From: a virus | IMG/VR virus record: IMGVR_UViG_3300035698_012206 | Location: 1 to 49,249 of that record | Strand: one strand, 5' to 3' | Length of the DNA: 49,249 bases | In this document: in pieces, positions 39,878 to 47,660 of the stretch | Position numbering within the stretch: the stretch's first letter is position 1 | How the letters are laid out: each line of letters opens with the position of its first letter | Notes under the pieces: model-generated | The model's database searches: none | The model's input: only the letters and a program-made list of their open reading frames with translations | Told to the model about the DNA's origin: nothing | Position numbers and translations under genes: made by a program

Positions 39878-40723
39878 TTATCCTATTTTTATAAAATCTT
39901 CTGCCAATCGTTCTGTTCTTTTGTATCCCTGTGTAAATAAATGGGAGTTGGTTGATTTTGTTGCTGTGTGGTGAGTAGCAATTGCTGTGATTACATTATA
40001 TGCTCCCCATTTAGTTTCGTTTTCATTGTATTTGTTCATAACTACAGGGTAAAGAGATTTGATACCTTCTGCTTGTTTTTCTGAAAGGTATTTGATTGTT
40101 GTAGTCTTCTCACCAGCTTCTTTAGTCCTATCACCAATAAATTTGTTAAAGTCTGATTTAAGATAAGGTTTTGTTGCCCAGTCACCCATTTTATCAAAAA
40201 CTTTTGTATAATTTTCAAATTTAGTAGAGAAAGAGTTTCTAATAGTATTAATAATATCATTACCAAGATGAGGAAGTTTTGTGGAAAACATATTTTTCCA
40301 ACCCATCATTCCATTTGTACATACAAGTCTGTATCCTTCAAGAGCGTATCCTACAGAAGTTGTACCATTATATCCATTCCAAAGTTTGAGTTTAAGTTTA
40401 ACAGCATCTCCGGGGATGATTTCTTTAACAAATTTATCATCATTGAATACCATCTCCCTGATCCAACGATCTCCACTGTTTGAGCCATGATCACCAATGA
40501 TAGAAACGTCATATTTTTCAAATGCAGTTTCAAAAAAGTCTCTTACATCATTGTTTTGAACAAGAGCATATCCTTTTGAAACAACCCCAAGAACATCACC
40601 TGTATCAGCATTTAGAAGAACATCTTTATTGATTTCTTTAGTTTCACCATTAAAGGTTACTTTGGCAGGTTCTCTTATCACTTCAAAGAAAGGATTGAAA
40701 GTTTTAGTAAGATTAGTTGTCAT
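39878..40723 (-). CDS. DUF932-like phage/plasmid protein
   Basis: The product is 281 aa. It shows the DUF932 pattern: NKDVLLNADTGDVLGVVSKGYALVQN, a GDRWIREMVF strand, GDAVKLKLKLWNGYNGTTSVGYALEGYRLVCTNGM and a C-terminal AITHHTATK segment. Its function is not known; it is widespread in phages and plasmids. All five Trp are TGG. It has its own promoter and a strong terminator, so it is a single-gene unit. Confidence 0.75.
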   Translation of the reverse strand: MTTNLTKTFNPFFEVIREPAKVTFNGETKEINKDVLLNADTGDVLGVVSKGYALVQNNDVRDFFETAFEKYDVSIIGDHGSNSGDRWIREMVFNDDKFVKEIIPGDAVKLKLKLWNGYNGTTSVGYALEGYRLVCTNGMMGWKNMFSTKLPHLGNDIINTIRNSFSTKFENYTKVFDKMGDWATKPYLKSDFNKFIGDRTKEAGEKTTTIKYLSEKQAEGIKSLYPVVMNKYNENETKWGAYNVITAIATHHTATKSTNSHLFTQGYKRTERLAEDFIKIG

Positions 40724-40765
40724 ATTTATTCTCCTTAATTATTGGTTAATGTTTATTATGTAACT

Positions 40766-40794
40766 AATATACACCCATTTTATCATATTGTCAA
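40766..40794 (-). promoter_or_regulatory. strong early-type promoter of the DUF932 gene
   Basis: TTGACA, a 17-base spacer ending in ATGGGTG, and TATATT on the minus strand. It overlaps no gene and belongs to the repeated promoter set of this region. Confidence 0.75.
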
Positions 40795-40797
40795 GAA

Positions 40798-41031
40798 TTA
40801 TTTAAAAGAATTAATAAAACCATATAGTATTTCTCTTGGATATGTGTCCATTTTACCCATAAATCTTTCAACTCTATCAAATTCTTTATTTTTAATTAAA
40901 TCAACAACAGTCATCATATCAGCAACATCATCTTTAAGAACATTAACCATTTCAGAATTATTCTTATATATCTTTAATTCAGATTCAAAGTAATCATTTA
41001 TAACTTTTTTAAGTTCTTTTAATTCTTTCAT
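40798..41031 (-). CDS. hypothetical early protein
   Basis: The product is 77 aa and helical (KELKELKKVINDYFESELKIY, VLKDDVADMMTVVDLIKN), ending REILYGFINSFK. No family is recognised. It has its own promoter at 41064-41092, and the start lies after AAGGGATAA-like sequence. Confidence 0.55.
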   Translation of the reverse strand: MKELKELKKVINDYFESELKIYKNNSEMVNVLKDDVADMMTVVDLIKNKEFDRVERFMGKMDTYPREILYGFINSFK

Positions 41032-41063
41032 AATTTATCCCTTTTCTAATTGATTATAGATAC

Positions 41064-41092
41064 ATTATATACCCATTCAATCAAATTATCAA
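41064..41092 (-). promoter_or_regulatory. strong early-type promoter
   Basis: TTGATA, a 17-base spacer with AATGGGTA at its end, and TATAAT on the minus strand, 33 bases before the gene at 41031. Confidence 0.7.
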
Positions 41093-41099
41093 GAATTAT

Positions 41100-41414
41100 C
41101 TACAATTTTTCCATTTTAAAATCACAAAAAAATTCATAATCACTCCAGAAAAGACCATCCTGATCATAATTATCTTCATCAATGGTTTGATCACATCTAA
41201 GTTTAACATCCTTTTGAACAATGTGGTGTGTTTCTATACCCTCACCTATCTTAATGGAATAAAGCATGTCTTCTTCCCACATACCATCCTCATTATTCTT
41301 ACATTCTTCTATAAGGTATTCAACAAAAACATCTCTGTCTTCAATATTATCATAGAATATAATGTCACCTTCCATAGGATCATATGCCCAATATTTTATA
41401 TCATTAGTATCCAT
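41100..41414 (-). CDS. hypothetical acidic early protein
   Basis: The product is 104 aa and acidic, with YWAYDPMEGDIIFYDNIEDRDVFVEYLI and a C-terminal FCDFKMEKL. It resembles small accessory proteins of phages but no family is recognised. Three Trp are TGG. It overlaps the next gene by 11 bases. Confidence 0.55.
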   Translation of the reverse strand: MDTNDIKYWAYDPMEGDIIFYDNIEDRDVFVEYLIEECKNNEDGMWEEDMLYSIKIGEGIETHHIVQKDVKLRCDQTIDEDNYDQDGLFWSDYEFFCDFKMEKL

Positions 41415-41637
41415 AACAATGTTCCTCTATTTTTTTTATTATATCAAATTCATTTTCAGCTACAAACAAATTAAACAATGAAAGTGATACAGGATTATCA
41501 TTAAATAAAATGTCATCAATTGTGAATTCATCAGGTTCATCAGGTTGGAAATAATCATTTGAAACTTGTCCTTTTGTGGCTGTGAACTCGATCTCGTATT
41601 CAAAACCATTAATTATATAGTTGATAGAATCGTACAT
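41404..41637 (-). CDS. hypothetical early protein
   Basis: The product is 77 aa and acidic (TATKGQVSNDYFQPDEPDEFTIDDILFN), ending EEHCYGY. No family is recognised. A promoter of the repeated type (41667-41695) and the ribosome site AGGGAGATG stand ahead. No Trp occurs. Confidence 0.55.
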   Translation of the reverse strand: MYDSINYIINGFEYEIEFTATKGQVSNDYFQPDEPDEFTIDDILFNDNPVSLSLFNLFVAENEFDIIKKIEEHCYGY

Positions 41638-41666
41638 ATTACATCTCCCTGTTTAATTATAGATGA

Positions 41667-41695
41667 AGTATACACCCATTTAATCAGTCTATCAA
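41667..41695 (-). promoter_or_regulatory. strong early-type promoter
   Basis: TTGATA, a 17-base spacer ending ATGGGTG, and TATACT on the minus strand; it lies 30 bases before the gene at 41637 and just before the stop of the upstream gene. Confidence 0.75.
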
Positions 41696-41698
41696 GGA

Positions 41699-41857
41699 TT
41701 ATCCAAATTCATGGTTTGAGGTATATGTTTCAAAATCTTCATACACCATACCACCTTTTTCTACATACTCAATCATACATTCTTCACAATAGATATCACC
41801 TGAATCATCTATATATTCACCTTCTCCATCACAACCCCATATCTCACATTGAGCCAT
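41699..41857 (-). CDS. 52 aa putative zinc-binding protein
   Basis: The product has four Cys (CEIWGC and CEEC spaced 14 residues apart), suggesting one zinc site, and a small acidic tail. The single Trp is TGG. The stop of the next gene overlaps its start by one base. No function is recognised. Confidence 0.55.
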   Translation of the reverse strand: MAQCEIWGCDGEGEYIDDSGDIYCEECMIEYVEKGGMVYEDFETYTSNHEFG

Positions 41858-42210
41858 TATAGCACCTCTTCTAATTGTCTTTCAATTTTTTCAATCTTCT
41901 CAATTTCTTTTTCAACAAATTTATCCTGATAATCTTCAAGAAGTTGTTCTTTTTGTTGATGAACAACCCATAAAACCCATTGCATATAATTGTCATCTAT
42001 TGTCATTTGAATTTCAGAAAGATAATTAGGATCACATTTCATAATATCATTGAATTGGTCAATTTCATAAACACCCTCCATGAATAAAACTTTGTCATAG
42101 ATGTATTCAGTAATATCTATGAATAAATCATGTTCATTTGCAAGGATACTTCCAATAGTTGGGAATGACATTTCTACAACCAATATTTTTTCAATTTCTC
42201 TTAATTTCAT
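41857..42210 (-). CDS. hypothetical early protein
   Basis: The product is 117 aa from the ATG after AAGGGAGAT. It is acidic-helical, ending with a Glu/Lys-rich coiled coil (KFVEKEIEKIEKIERQLEEVL). No family is recognised. A longer frame would start further up, but the ribosome site and the promoter at 42238-42266 favour this start. Two TGG-coded Trp occur. Confidence 0.55.
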   Translation of the reverse strand: MKLREIEKILVVEMSFPTIGSILANEHDLFIDITEYIYDKVLFMEGVYEIDQFNDIMKCDPNYLSEIQMTIDDNYMQWVLWVVHQQKEQLLEDYQDKFVEKEIEKIEKIERQLEEVL

Positions 42211-42237
42211 ATGATCTCCCTTTTTAATTATAGATGT

Positions 42238-42266
42238 AGTATACATCCTTTTAATAAAGGTGTCAA
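42238..42266 (-). promoter_or_regulatory. strong early-type promoter
   Basis: TTGACA, a 17-base spacer and TATACT on the minus strand, followed by ATCTATAATTA, the same downstream sequence as at 41667. Confidence 0.75.
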
Positions 42267-42301
42267 GGATTATTTCATTTGATTTATAGATGTGCGTGAT
42301 T

Positions 42302-42432
42302 TGGGTATGTGTGGTTCAACACTTTGAAAACCCCATACCCATAAAATGTTTAACACCAAACACACAATTACACAATTACAAACCCTATTATCATTTTTAG
42401 CGCGTCTCTCAAGGTATCTCCTTATTTAATTA
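42302..42432 (-). ncRNA. possible small structured RNA or leader peptide
   Basis: A promoter at 42439-42467 precedes a 200-base stretch with no long gene. A ribosome-like AAGGAGAT is followed by TTG and a 14-codon frame (ending GFVIV). Further down is a stem-loop at 42302-42341: TGGGTATG pairs with CATACCCA and GGTT pairs with AACC inside. The unit could be a short regulatory RNA or a leader peptide ahead of the promoter of the next gene. No known family is recognised. Confidence 0.35.
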
Positions 42433-42438
42433 TAAGCA

Positions 42439-42467
42439 AGTATATATCTATTTAAACAAAATGACAA
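42439..42467 (-). promoter_or_regulatory. early-type promoter ahead of a short leader
   Basis: TTGTCA, a 17-base spacer and TATACT on the minus strand, followed by AAGGAGAT. It sits downstream of the 62 aa gene ending at 42471. Confidence 0.6.
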
Positions 42468-42470
42468 TAT

Positions 42471-42659
42471 CTAAACTAATTTTATTTTTAGTTTAGTATT
42501 TATTAGTAACTTAAAAGCATCTCAGTCCTCACTCTTAATGATTTTTTCCATTTGAGAAATTTCTGTATTTGATGCTTTTTGATAGAACATAGCCATTTCA
42601 CTAAACCCTATGTTTCCTTTATATGATTTTTCATATATAAAATGTTTTAATTTATTCAT
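42471..42659 (-). CDS. 62 aa hypothetical protein
   Basis: The frame has one TGA-coded Trp (SEDWDAF). It opens MNKLKHFIYEKS, a looser match to the tag with IYE as the possible site, so it may also be head-targeted. The rest is helical and basic at the end. It overlaps the upstream gene by eight bases. A seven-base inverted repeat (42471-42496) covers its end. Confidence 0.5.
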
Positions 42660-43302
42660 TAAATCCTTCTTTATGCATTTTATTGAAATGTAATTTTACA
42701 CCTTTAGGGCTTTTAAAAGATTTTAAACATTCAGGGCATATAAATTTATCAAATCCTTGTGTTTTTTTAAGTTTTTCCATCTCAACTTGTGATTCATCAT
42801 GGAGTTTTGTTAAATCTAAAGATTCAGCTTTATGTATTTCAATATCTGTTTTAAGTGTACTAATTTCAGCTTTAAGTTTTTCAATTTCATCTGTGTATTT
42901 TTTAGTATCTATTTGTTTTGATGAATTTGGTTTATCAATCTCCATTTGAACAATCTTTTCATGTAACATTTCAATTTCTTTTACATATCTAGTATCATTA
43001 GAAACATTAGCTTTACTAGATCTTAAAATTTCAATGTCATCATCAGCAGTCATTAAACAACTTTTTAAATGTTGTAATTCAGTTTTAAGTTTTTTAATTT
43101 CTTCTTTACCTTGTAATAAAGTATATTTAATGCTATTGGTCATTATATGTAAATCCATTCCAATTTCTACCTGAACCAAATTTTTAACATTTTTTTGTCT
43201 ATCTAATAGTGTTTTTACTGCTTGTTCTCTGTTGTCTGCTATTATACCAACAACCATTGTATTGCCGTTTTTTAAAGTATACTTAATTTTAATTGCTTTC
43301 AC
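42652..43302 (-). CDS. coiled-coil protein with C-terminal C2H2 zinc finger
   Basis: The product is 216 aa. After an N-terminal alpha/beta domain of about 60 residues comes a long coiled coil (KEEIKKLKTELQHLKSCL, IEKLKAEISTLKTDIEIHK). It ends with FICPECLKSFKSPKGVKLHFNKMH, a C2H2 zinc finger with the C-x2-C and H-x4-H pattern. A DNA- or RNA-binding role is plausible. It has no Trp. Confidence 0.65.
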   Translation of the reverse strand: MKAIKIKYTLKNGNTMVVGIIADNREQAVKTLLDRQKNVKNLVQVEIGMDLHIMTNSIKYTLLQGKEEIKKLKTELQHLKSCLMTADDDIEILRSSKANVSNDTRYVKEIEMLHEKIVQMEIDKPNSSKQIDTKKYTDEIEKLKAEISTLKTDIEIHKAESLDLTKLHDESQVEMEKLKKTQGFDKFICPECLKSFKSPKGVKLHFNKMHKEGFNE

Positions 43303-43951
43303 TTATTTCTCCTTTATGTTTTCCTTTTGTAGAATAAATTTTCATTGTATTTAAATCAATTCCTGTTAATATACCAGTATGAAAACACCCTGTATCAATA
43401 CACCAGTGTTTATCATGGTATTGTGTTGCTTGTTTATGTGGAGTATGACCAAAGATATTTATATAAGAATCAAGATTTTTTGTTGGTTTTTCTAATAATT
43501 TTCTATCCCATAATAAATTATACTCCATTGTATCAAGACCATCTTGAGCATAACTGTGTGATATTAAAAATTTTTGACCATCTTTTCTCTGACATTCTAT
43601 AGACCAAGGCAGACTTTGAAACCAGTCAAACCAACCATCTTCTTTCATATTTCTCATACTGTCTTTATACCAATCCCATACACCATCATCAACATCATGA
43701 TTAATAAAAGATTTTAATGTAGACATTTGACCATTAATACTCCATAAGTTATGATCTCTATATGCCATTTCTTCATGATTGCCTATTACACATTCATGTT
43801 TATTATCCCTGACAAATTCAAGGACTTTCTTTGAATCAGGTCCACGATCAATTAAGTCACCCACAAAACATAACTTACTGTCTTTAGGTAATACATCAAC
43901 TAATTCCATTAATTCATTGTAACAACCATGACAATCCCCTATAACTATCAT
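43289..43951 (-). CDS. metallophosphatase, lambda-type protein phosphatase
   Basis: The product is 220 aa from the ATG after TTAGGAGATAAA. It carries the metal motifs: GDCHGCYNEL, GDLIDRGPDS, GNHEEM, and later SHSYA and FGHTPH. This matches Ser/Thr protein phosphatase of the lambda type. It could remove phosphate from host proteins or act on nucleotides. All its eight or more Trp are TGG. Confidence 0.85.
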   Translation of the reverse strand: MIVIGDCHGCYNELMELVDVLPKDSKLCFVGDLIDRGPDSKKVLEFVRDNKHECVIGNHEEMAYRDHNLWSINGQMSTLKSFINHDVDDGVWDWYKDSMRNMKEDGWFDWFQSLPWSIECQRKDGQKFLISHSYAQDGLDTMEYNLLWDRKLLEKPTKNLDSYINIFGHTPHKQATQYHDKHWCIDTGCFHTGILTGIDLNTMKIYSTKGKHKGEISESN

Positions 43952-43959
43952 TTTATCTC

Positions 43960-44124
43960 CTAATTTTGTGGAATTTTTGGTAATTTTTGTTGTTTCCAGT
44001 AACAATCATCTCTTGCATCTGAAAAAAATTGTATCCAAATAGTCCCATCATTACATAAAACTTTCATCTGTATATTCTTAAGTCTATCTTCTTCTGTTAT
44101 AATCTGTATAATTTTTCTTTCCAT
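43960..44124 (-). CDS. 54 aa hypothetical protein
   Basis: The frame (MERKIIQIITEEDRLKNIQMK, TIWIQFFSDARDDCYWKQQ) fits between the phosphatase and the J-like gene with no gaps. Both Trp are TGG. No family is recognised. Confidence 0.5.
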   Translation of the reverse strand: MERKIIQIITEEDRLKNIQMKVLCNDGTIWIQFFSDARDDCYWKQQKLPKIPQN

Positions 44125-44502
44125 TTATTTTCTTACTCCAGTTATTTTAACTTTTCTTAATGAAGTCCATGATCTTCCTGTTCTATTTTTTGTTTCTTTT
44201 GTAAAATAAATTCTTTGAGCAGTTGTATGACTAACAATAAATCCATCACCCCAACCATATATCATCACCCTTATACTACCAAAATATTTTTTGTTTGGTA
44301 CAAGAGGTGGAACTTCAATATGTCTTTTAGGTTGTGGTTTAACCCCTTTAATAAGATTCCAATGCACCATACATTCATAAAGTTTTGCTTCATCATTCTT
44401 ATACAACATAACAGTACTAACCAATTCACCCACATTTTTAATATGAGGATTCTTGTCAGGATGAACCATTTTTATTGCTTCTTTGAATGATATGGTATTC
44501 AT
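44125..44502 (-). CDS. J-domain-like small protein
   Basis: The product is 125 aa. Its N-terminus has FKEAIKMVHPDKNPHIKN, with the HPD motif of J-domains but without the full J-domain length. The C-terminal part (IRVMIYGWGDGFIVSHT, RTGRSWTSLRKVKI) is basic and beta-rich. A co-chaperone link is only a suggestion. Three TGG-coded Trp occur. It has its own promoter. Confidence 0.45.
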   Translation of the reverse strand: MNTISFKEAIKMVHPDKNPHIKNVGELVSTVMLYKNDEAKLYECMVHWNLIKGVKPQPKRHIEVPPLVPNKKYFGSIRVMIYGWGDGFIVSHTTAQRIYFTKETKNRTGRSWTSLRKVKITGVRK

Positions 44503-44531
44503 GTAAATTCTCCTTATTTAAGTTTAGATAG

Positions 44532-44560
44532 ATTATATCAAACTTATTAAAGGTTGTCAA
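44532..44560 (-). promoter_or_regulatory. sigma70-like promoter
   Basis: TTGACA, a 17-base spacer and TATAAT on the minus strand, 29 bases before the J-like gene. Confidence 0.8.
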
Positions 44561-44563
44561 TCA

Positions 44564-44794
44564 TTATTTAAAATCTGGGTGTTCTTCTAAACTTCTTACA
44601 ACTTCAAATTTTTTAGTTTCATTAATTTTACGCTTTACAATCTCACCATAATATTTTTTACCACGATTATACATTTCAGCTTCTTCATATATTTCAGCTA
44701 AACTATAATTATCTGTTATACAAAGCAAATAATTGTGACTATCAAAATTACCATATCTATACATGGTCACAACAAATATATTTTCACTTTTCAT
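44564..44794 (-). CDS. hypothetical early protein
   Basis: The product is 76 aa (MKSENIFVVTMYRYGNFDSHNYLL, SLAEIYEEAEMYNRGKKYYG). It is an alpha/beta small protein. Its end lies four bases before the promoter of the J-like gene. No family is recognised. Confidence 0.55.
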   Translation of the reverse strand: MKSENIFVVTMYRYGNFDSHNYLLCITDNYSLAEIYEEAEMYNRGKKYYGEIVKRKINETKKFEVVRSLEEHPDFK

Positions 44795-45183
44795 TAAAAT
44801 TCCTCTTCATAAATTGTACCATTCTTAACAACTATTTCATCCATGCCAAAATTATCATATATAGCTCGTCCAATACCTTCATCATCGTTTGAACAAGTAC
44901 AAATAAGAACTGTTAATTCACCTTTAAGAAGATTTTCCATTTCTTCATACTTGTCAAGTTCTCCATCATAATATTCATGATCTTTTTTGGCTTCTTCAAT
45001 TGATATATTATATTCATATTCAAACCAATCATCTAACTGATCAATAGTTTTAATTTCATATTCTACCATATCTTTAATAGGCATTTCAATTGATATTGTT
45101 ATATCTTTAATTTTATGATTATCTGTTGTTATTATAAAAGAACTGCTTGAACTGTTACTCACAAATCCACTCCTTATTTTCAT
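44794..45183 (-). CDS. hypothetical protein with Ser-rich start
   Basis: The product is 129 aa. It opens MKIRSGFVSNSSSSSFII, a start seen in many unannotated phage and bacterial proteins of the same small family. The rest is acidic, with VLICTCSNDDEGIGRAIYD. Function is unknown. A divergent promoter pair lies upstream with the uvsY gene. Confidence 0.6.
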   Translation of the reverse strand: MKIRSGFVSNSSSSSFIITTDNHKIKDITISIEMPIKDMVEYEIKTIDQLDDWFEYEYNISIEEAKKDHEYYDGELDKYEEMENLLKGELTVLICTCSNDDEGIGRAIYDNFGMDEIVVKNGTIYEEEF

Positions 45184-45206
45184 AAATGACTCCTTATATT
45201 TAAATT

Positions 45207-45235
45207 ATTATACTATTAATTTAAAGCATTGTCAA
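45207..45235 (-). promoter_or_regulatory. sigma70-like promoter, leftward, of a face-to-face pair
   Basis: TTGACA, a 17-base spacer and TATAAT on the minus strand. Its -35 box is shared with the rightward promoter of uvsY. Confidence 0.8.
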
Positions 45236-45257
45236 TATACAATTTTTATTATATTAT
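45229..45257 (+). promoter_or_regulatory. sigma70-like promoter, rightward, of uvsY-uvsW(N)
   Basis: TTGTCA, a 17-base spacer and TATTAT on the plus strand; the -35 box overlaps that of the leftward promoter in the sequence TTGTCAA. Confidence 0.55.
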
Positions 45258-45283
45258 AAGTATATACATTATGAGGAAAATAT

Positions 45284-45691
45284 ATGAATGAAGAAGAAAT
45301 TAAAAAAGAATTATACGAACAATATCCTATTGATAATGAGCTTAGCTTCAATGAATTCACTATAGAAGATAGTATCCAAAATCAATTAAAACTAGAATTG
45401 AAATATTGGGATTTACTTCAAAATGAAACATATAAAATGAACAAATTAGATGATATAATGATTGATTATAGATTTAAAGCATATGATAAACTCAGATTTG
45501 AGAATGACAGAACTTTAACAAAATATGAAATTGAAGAGGTATATCTACCTAAAGAAAAATCCATTAAAGCAATTAAAGCAAAAATAATAGAACAAAATGT
45601 TAGGATAGATTTTTTTAAAATGTGTTATGATTCTGTTAAACAACTAAGATGGAACATACAAACTTTTCTTAAAGCACAGGGACAACAATAA
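45284..45691 (+). CDS. uvsY: UvsY-like recombination mediator
   Basis: The product is 135 aa, the length of T4 UvsY (137 aa). It is helical, with LELKYWDLLQNETYKMNKL, TLTKYEIEEVYLPKEKSIK and SVKQLRWNIQTFLKAQGQ, matching the UvsY layout of a helical core and a late Trp-bearing helix. UvsY loads UvsX on single-stranded DNA. Its stop overlaps the start of uvsW(N), as uvsY and uvsW neighbour each other in T4. Two TGG-coded Trp occur. Confidence 0.6.
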   Translation: MNEEEIKKELYEQYPIDNELSFNEFTIEDSIQNQLKLELKYWDLLQNETYKMNKLDDIMIDYRFKAYDKLRFENDRTLTKYEIEEVYLPKEKSIKAIKAKIIEQNVRIDFFKMCYDSVKQLRWNIQTFLKAQGQQ

Positions 45692-46173
45692 TGACAGAAT
45701 TAAAATTACACAATGATAATATGATACAAGTTGATACGGATGATTTTGAATATTTAATTGAATTGAAGAAATTCTTTACTGAATTTGTAGAAGGATATAT
45801 TTTTATGCCTAAATATAAATCAGGTCAATGAGATGGAACTATATCAGTGTTTAATAAAGGAAATAGAACATTTCCTTATGGTTTATTGTTTGAATTTATA
45901 AAATTTCATAAAATGACATTTCCATATCTACCATTACATATACCAGATAATATTAAAGCCTTATTTAAAGGAGATGATCTAAAAGGTATATATGATTTAA
46001 AATATGAACCAAGAGATTATCAATTAGAATGTATTGATGCTGCGATTAAATACAAAAATAATCTTTTCGTTTGTGGTACTGGTGGCGGTAAATGTGTATC
46101 TAACATTTATGTAGATATAGAAACATCAGAGGAAGATTATGAAAAATACTTCTCTGATTGTGAAAAACTTTAA
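45691..46173 (+). CDS. uvsW: UvsW-like helicase, N-terminal half, with split-intein N fragment
   Basis: The product is 160 aa. Residues 1-134 are the helicase N-terminal domain: YKSGQWDGT (Trp from TGA) near 42-50, EPRDYQ at 106-111 and the incomplete P-loop GTGGGK at 129-134. Cys135 starts a 26-residue intein N fragment (CVSNIYVDIETSEEDYEKYF...). The frame ends after it. The partner fragment is the first 135 residues of the protein at 1263-2681, and the extein there resumes with SLI. The stop overlaps the next convergent gene by four bases. Confidence 0.85.
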
Positions 46174-46622
46174 TCAATTTCATTTATACTTACTTTTGGA
46201 GAAAAATACTTCTTTTCATGATTCTTTTCTTTAAAGTTTCTTTTCCATTCTACAAGACGACCATATTTTTTAGGATTTAACAACATCTTAAATGGTATTA
46301 ATAATGCTTTAGATTTATCTTTATTACCTATTACAAGTCTAAAACACATTTTCTTTTTATCAACTGATAAATTCATAAACTTTTTTATGGGGTGTCTTAA
46401 AAAGAATTGTAATTCTATAGGATTATATAACTGTCTATTATCCAATATAAAACTAACAAAAATTTTATGCAATTTAAGACAATATTCAAGCTTTTGTTTA
46501 AAGTTTGGACCTAATAATAGATTTCTTAATCTATTATCAATAACCTCTATATTGATATATTTTTCTATATCATTTATTCTAGTTACCTCTCTTTTTAATT
46601 GTTCTAATTCAATTTCGTTCAT
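46170..46622 (-). CDS. hypothetical protein downstream of the sliding clamp
   Basis: The product is 150 aa, basic, with helices EIELEQLKREVTRINDIEKYI and KLEYCLKLHKIFVSFIL, then a beta-rich part (CFRLVIGNKDKSKALLIPFKM). Its place after gp45 is where T4 has small transcription-associated proteins, but no match is recognised. One TGG-coded Trp occurs. Confidence 0.55.
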   Translation of the reverse strand: MNEIELEQLKREVTRINDIEKYINIEVIDNRLRNLLLGPNFKQKLEYCLKLHKIFVSFILDNRQLYNPIELQFFLRHPIKKFMNLSVDKKKMCFRLVIGNKDKSKALLIPFKMLLNPKKYGRLVEWKRNFKEKNHEKKYFSPKVSINEID

Positions 46623-46625
46623 ATT

Positions 46626-47354
46626 TTATCCTTCATCTAATACTGACATTAAAAAATATTTTTCTGTATCATCGTTTTTAACAAAACACATTAATCCAAG
46701 ATTATTTTTCTTTACATATGAATATTTAACTGTAAAATCTTCATTAATAAGTGTCATTAAATTAACAAGGCTTTTATATTTAAAACATAACGTAAGATCT
46801 TTATGTTTAACATTGCTTAAATAAAATTTAACACTATTGCTTGCTGTGTTTGTTTTATCTGTTGTTTCCATATATAACTTATTATCTATTACAGAAAAAT
46901 AAACTTTACCAAAATTTCTTCCTATTTTCTGTATCTTATTGAAATTAGTAATAAAATTATCATCAATTATTTCACTAAGAAAAAAATCAATCTTACTGAT
47001 AGGATTATCTTTACCAAAAATATCAATAACAGATTCATCACCAAAGTTTAATTTAAGCTGTTTATTAATTATAATTTTTTCATCACTTACCTTAATAGGA
47101 ACAACATCATCATCCAATATATCAAGATATGGTTTAACACTATTATTTGGTTCAATTCAATTTAATGTTATTTCATCATTAATATCTTCAATAAGATTAT
47201 TTGGCATATCAAGGAATAACAATACATTACGGTCCTTTGATATCATATTACATTTAACTTGATCTTTATTAACAACAAGACCAATGCTCTCAATTAAATA
47301 ATTAAGAGTACCTTTTTTTAACACATTTTTTAATTCATTTACATTTAATTTCAT
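46626..47354 (-). CDS. sliding clamp (gp45-like)
   Basis: The product is 242 aa. It opens MKLNVNELKNVLKKGTLNYLIESIGLVV and continues as beta-strand blocks with LFLDMPNNLIEDI and YLSNVKHKDLTLCFKYKSLVNLMTLI, then ends EKYFLMSVLDEG. Length, layout and its position two genes after the clamp-loader pair support gp45. In T4 it also acts with late transcription. One Trp is TGA (LNWIEP). Confidence 0.75.
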
Positions 47355-47363
47355 ATATTTCCT

Positions 47364-47609
47364 TTATATTAAATTTCAATTCAATTCATCTCATTTCTGA
47401 GTTATAATTTCTTCTCTTGGTGTAATCTCAGCATTTTGTTTAAAATTTGCTAGATTCCAATCCGACTCTGTTTCCAACATGTTCTGTAATTTTCCTGATA
47501 TATAATCACCACAGGAATGTAAATCAATAACAGCTAAAACAGCAGCTCCATAGGAATCATTACACAACTCACCATATTTTTCTAATTCTTTCCAATCATC
47601 ATCAGTCAT
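47364..47609 (-). CDS. hypothetical small protein
   Basis: The product is 81 aa with SYGAAVLAVIDLHSCGDYISGKLQNMLE and the end EIITQKWDELNWNLI, in which both Trp are TGA; two further Trp are TGG. No family is recognised. It lies between the clamp-loader and clamp genes. Confidence 0.5.
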
Positions 47610-47660
47610 AACACACCTTATAAGACATCTAAGCCTTGTTTTTAATACTTAATACACCTT

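Noticed and set aside
41857-42246. The longer start for the gene ending at 41857, beginning MYTTSIIKK
   Set aside because: The extension runs back into the promoter at 42238-42266, and a clear ribosome site stands before the ATG at 42210.
42471-42496. Seven-base inverted repeat at the end of the 62 aa gene as a terminator
   Set aside because: No T-run follows on the minus strand, and the next promoter's -35 box starts within a few bases.
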